From positions 1-64,000 of the forward strand of contig NZ_CATNVD010000006.1 of assembly GCF_951230155.1 (NCBI RefSeq): 64,000 nucleotides of DNA, read 5' to 3'. This document shows, one piece after another, positions 62,297 to 64,000 of this stretch. Under the pieces are notes generated by a model that did no database searches, had not been told where the DNA came from, and was given only the letters and a program-made list of their open reading frames with translations. The DNA is from Parablautia sp. Marseille-Q6255 (GTDB taxonomy: Bacteria > Bacillota > Clostridia > Lachnospirales > Lachnospiraceae). The stretch's first letter is position 1, and each line of letters starts with the position of its first letter. The position numbers were made by a program, and so were the translations under genes.

Positions 62297-62328
62297 AAAA
62301 GGCACTCTGAGTATTCAGAGTGCCTTTT
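62297..62328 (+). terminator. Terminator of tRNA-Arg
   Basis: A 14-bp perfect stem AAAAGGCACTCTGA/TCAGAGTGCCTTTT with loop GTAT. The T run is part of the stem, so it may work in both directions. Confidence 0.88.
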
Positions 62329-62506
62329 CGTTTGTGGTAAATGTGTTTTTTGAACCGCGGAAGCTTTGCCTGTTGTACCGCAAAAAAATCTTTACCTCGT
62401 TCGCGGTTCATGATAAAGTAGTAATGAATTCATAAGACATAACAGATGAGGGCGGCAGGCGCAAAAGCGCTGTGCAGCACACAGATCATGCAAAGGAGAT
62501 TGGATT

Positions 62507-63916
62507 ATGGGCGGATTCTTCGGAGTTGCTTCTAAGAGTGACTGTACACTGGAATTATTTTACGGAGTTGATTATCATTCACATCTCGGAACCAGACGCG
62601 GCGGTATGGCTGTCTGTGGAGAACAGGGATTTCAAAGAGCGATCCACAACATCGAAAATTCTCCGTTTCGTACGAAGTTTGACCGGGACGTGGCAGAAAT
62701 GGAAGGAAATATTGGAATCGGATGTATTTCTGACTATGAGCCGCAGCCTCTGCTGATTCAGTCGCATTTGGGCAGCTTTGCGATCACGACAGTCGGAAAG
62801 ATCAACAATATGGATCAGCTGCTGGAGTATGTTTATGAGAATGGAAATGCACACTTTCAGGAAATGAGCGGCGGTCAGGTCAATGCAACGGAGCTGGTTG
62901 CTTCCCTGATCTGCAAAAAGGACAGTATCGTGGAGGGGATCCGTTTTGTGCAGGAGATTATAGACGGTTCCATGACGCTGCTGATCATGACAAAGGACGG
63001 CCTGTATGCGGCGCGCGACCGTTACGGCAGGACGCCTCTGGTAGTCGGGAAGAAGGAGGACGCGTACTGCGTATCCTTTGAGAGCTTTGCCTATATCAAT
63101 CTTGGATATACCGACTATAAGGAGCTGGGACCATCAGAGATTGTGTTTATTACGCCGGATGAGGTAAAAACGGTTTCTGAAGCGAGAGAGGAGATGCGCA
63201 TCTGCTCCTTCCTCTGGGTATATTACGGATATCCGACCTCTTCCTATGAAGGTGTAAATGTAGAGGAAATGCGTTACAAATGCGGAAGCATGCTTGCAAA
63301 ACGCGATAAGGGGAATATTTCACCGGATGTGGTAGCAGGTGTGCCGGATTCCGGTATCGCTCACGCGATCGGGTATGCAAATGAATCCGGCATTCCGTAT
63401 GCCAGACCGTTTATCAAATATACGCCGACCTGGCCGCGTTCCTTTATGCCGACGCAGCAAAGCCAGAGAAATCTGATCGCGAAGATGAAACTGATCCCGG
63501 TCAAGGCTCTGATCCAGAACAAAAAGCTTTTGCTGATTGATGACTCGATCGTGCGGGGGACTCAGCTCAGAGAGACCACCGAGTTCCTGTATGCGAGCGG
63601 CGCCAAGGAAGTACATGTGCGCCCGGCGTGTCCGCCTCTTCTGTATGGCTGCAAATATCTGAATTTTTCACGGTCAAAATCAGAGATGGATCTGATCACA
63701 AGACGCGTGATCCGGGAACGCGAAGGAGAGGTATCCCAGGAAGTGCTTGCAGATTATGCAGATCCGTGCAGCAAGCGATATGAAGCGATGCTCGAAGCGA
63801 TCCGAAAGGAGCAGAACTTCACGACGCTGCGCTATCACAGACTGGATGATCTGAAAGCATCCATCGGCATTTCGCCGTGTAAGCTGTGTACCTACTGCTT
63901 TAACGGAGAAGGCTGA
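62507..63916 (+). CDS. Amidophosphoribosyltransferase-like protein (PurF-like) without glutaminase nucleophile
   Basis: The 469-residue protein has the PurF layout: an N-terminal Ntn-type glutaminase domain and a phosphoribosyltransferase domain with the PRPP loop LLLIDDSIVRGTQ (342-353). Cysteines at 233, 382, 458 and 461 match the spacing of the structural [4Fe-4S] cluster of Bacillus PurF. However, the normal MCG start is MGG, so the catalytic Cys1 is missing, and the usual HRGQ segment reads HLGTRRGG. Glutamine cannot be used in the normal way. It may use ammonia, or have another role. A 9-bp inverted repeat (62351-62410) lies upstream. Confidence 0.85.
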   Translation: MGGFFGVASKSDCTLELFYGVDYHSHLGTRRGGMAVCGEQGFQRAIHNIENSPFRTKFDRDVAEMEGNIGIGCISDYEPQPLLIQSHLGSFAITTVGKINNMDQLLEYVYENGNAHFQEMSGGQVNATELVASLICKKDSIVEGIRFVQEIIDGSMTLLIMTKDGLYAARDRYGRTPLVVGKKEDAYCVSFESFAYINLGYTDYKELGPSEIVFITPDEVKTVSEAREEMRICSFLWVYYGYPTSSYEGVNVEEMRYKCGSMLAKRDKGNISPDVVAGVPDSGIAHAIGYANESGIPYARPFIKYTPTWPRSFMPTQQSQRNLIAKMKLIPVKALIQNKKLLLIDDSIVRGTQLRETTEFLYASGAKEVHVRPACPPLLYGCKYLNFSRSKSEMDLITRRVIREREGEVSQEVLADYADPCSKRYEAMLEAIRKEQNFTTLRYHRLDDLKASIGISPCKLCTYCFNGEG

Positions 63917-64000
63917 TCCCCTGTAAAAGGGCGGCGGGGAACAAAAAGCCGGGCTGACCGGGAATGAGCCCTGCCGGATATGGCCGGACAGGATATGGAG

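Noticed and set aside
62329-62506. Purine riboswitch or PurR box before the PurF-like gene
   Set aside because: A 9-bp inverted repeat is present, but I could not find the conserved riboswitch core or a PurR box.

Overview
The window is a chromosomal segment of a low-to-mid GC Firmicute, most likely a spore-forming member of the Lachnospiraceae. This rests on an HrcA/CIRCE heat-shock operon, an IreB-RuvX-DUF1292 block, RNase J, YlbF, a SigK-type sporulation sigma factor, frequent TTG/GTG starts behind strong Shine-Dalgarno sites, and protein styles typical of gut Clostridia. The genus is not determined here.

Layout. 0-1 kb: a cluster of small hairpins and a secreted SGNH hydrolase. 1.1-10 kb: hrcA-grpE-dnaK-(117-bp tandem repeats)-dnaJ-prmA-rsmE, an aromatic acid exporter-like protein and an ACT-domain protein. 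9.8-19.2 kb: tRNA and RNA metabolism: a NifS-like desulfurase with ThiI, an HPr-like protein without the catalytic histidine, MtaB, IreB-RuvX-DUF1292, RNase J, YlbF, and a TrmR/TrhP pair for wobble uridine modification. 19.2-24 kb: a secreted protein of unknown function and an 'orange protein'-like operon (DUF134 regulator, two NifX-type cofactor-binding proteins, two ferredoxin-containing P-loop ATPases) behind a double palindromic operator. 23.2-28.3 kb: a MerR regulator divergent from a GNAT acetyltransferase and a heterodimeric ABC exporter, with a textbook 19-bp-spacer MerR promoter. 28.3-31.4 kb: sigK, a phosphopantetheinyl transferase, a homocysteine methyltransferase and a HAD phosphatase. 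31.6-36.9 kb: a five-gene nickel/dipeptide-type ABC importer.

37.2-46.7 kb is the most unusual part. It is a visibly AT-richer block with a ROK repressor, a XylFGH-like sugar ABC importer, an M81 (MlrC-like) metallopeptidase and two adjacent M24 'pita-bread' proteins that have lost the metal-binding aspartates. ROK gene and operon each carry the same 18-bp upstream motif. This looks like an acquired, substrate-inducible uptake and breakdown system for an unknown compound.

46.8-60.4 kb: hflK-hflC and then a consolidated phosphate regulon: pstSCAB-phoU, an alkaline phosphatase, a YibE/F membrane protein, a Na/Pi cotransporter-PhoU fusion and a PhoP/PhoR-type two-component system. Two promoters carry TTTAC half-sites at 11-bp spacing placed 10 bp before the -10 box, as expected of Pho boxes. 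The PstS is circularly permuted relative to the usual family order. 60.6-64 kb: an L,D-transpeptidase, tRNA-Arg(ACG) with promoter and terminator, and a PurF-like protein whose glutaminase domain lacks the N-terminal nucleophile cysteine.

All calls come from reading the sequence and protein motifs. No database search or alignment was run.
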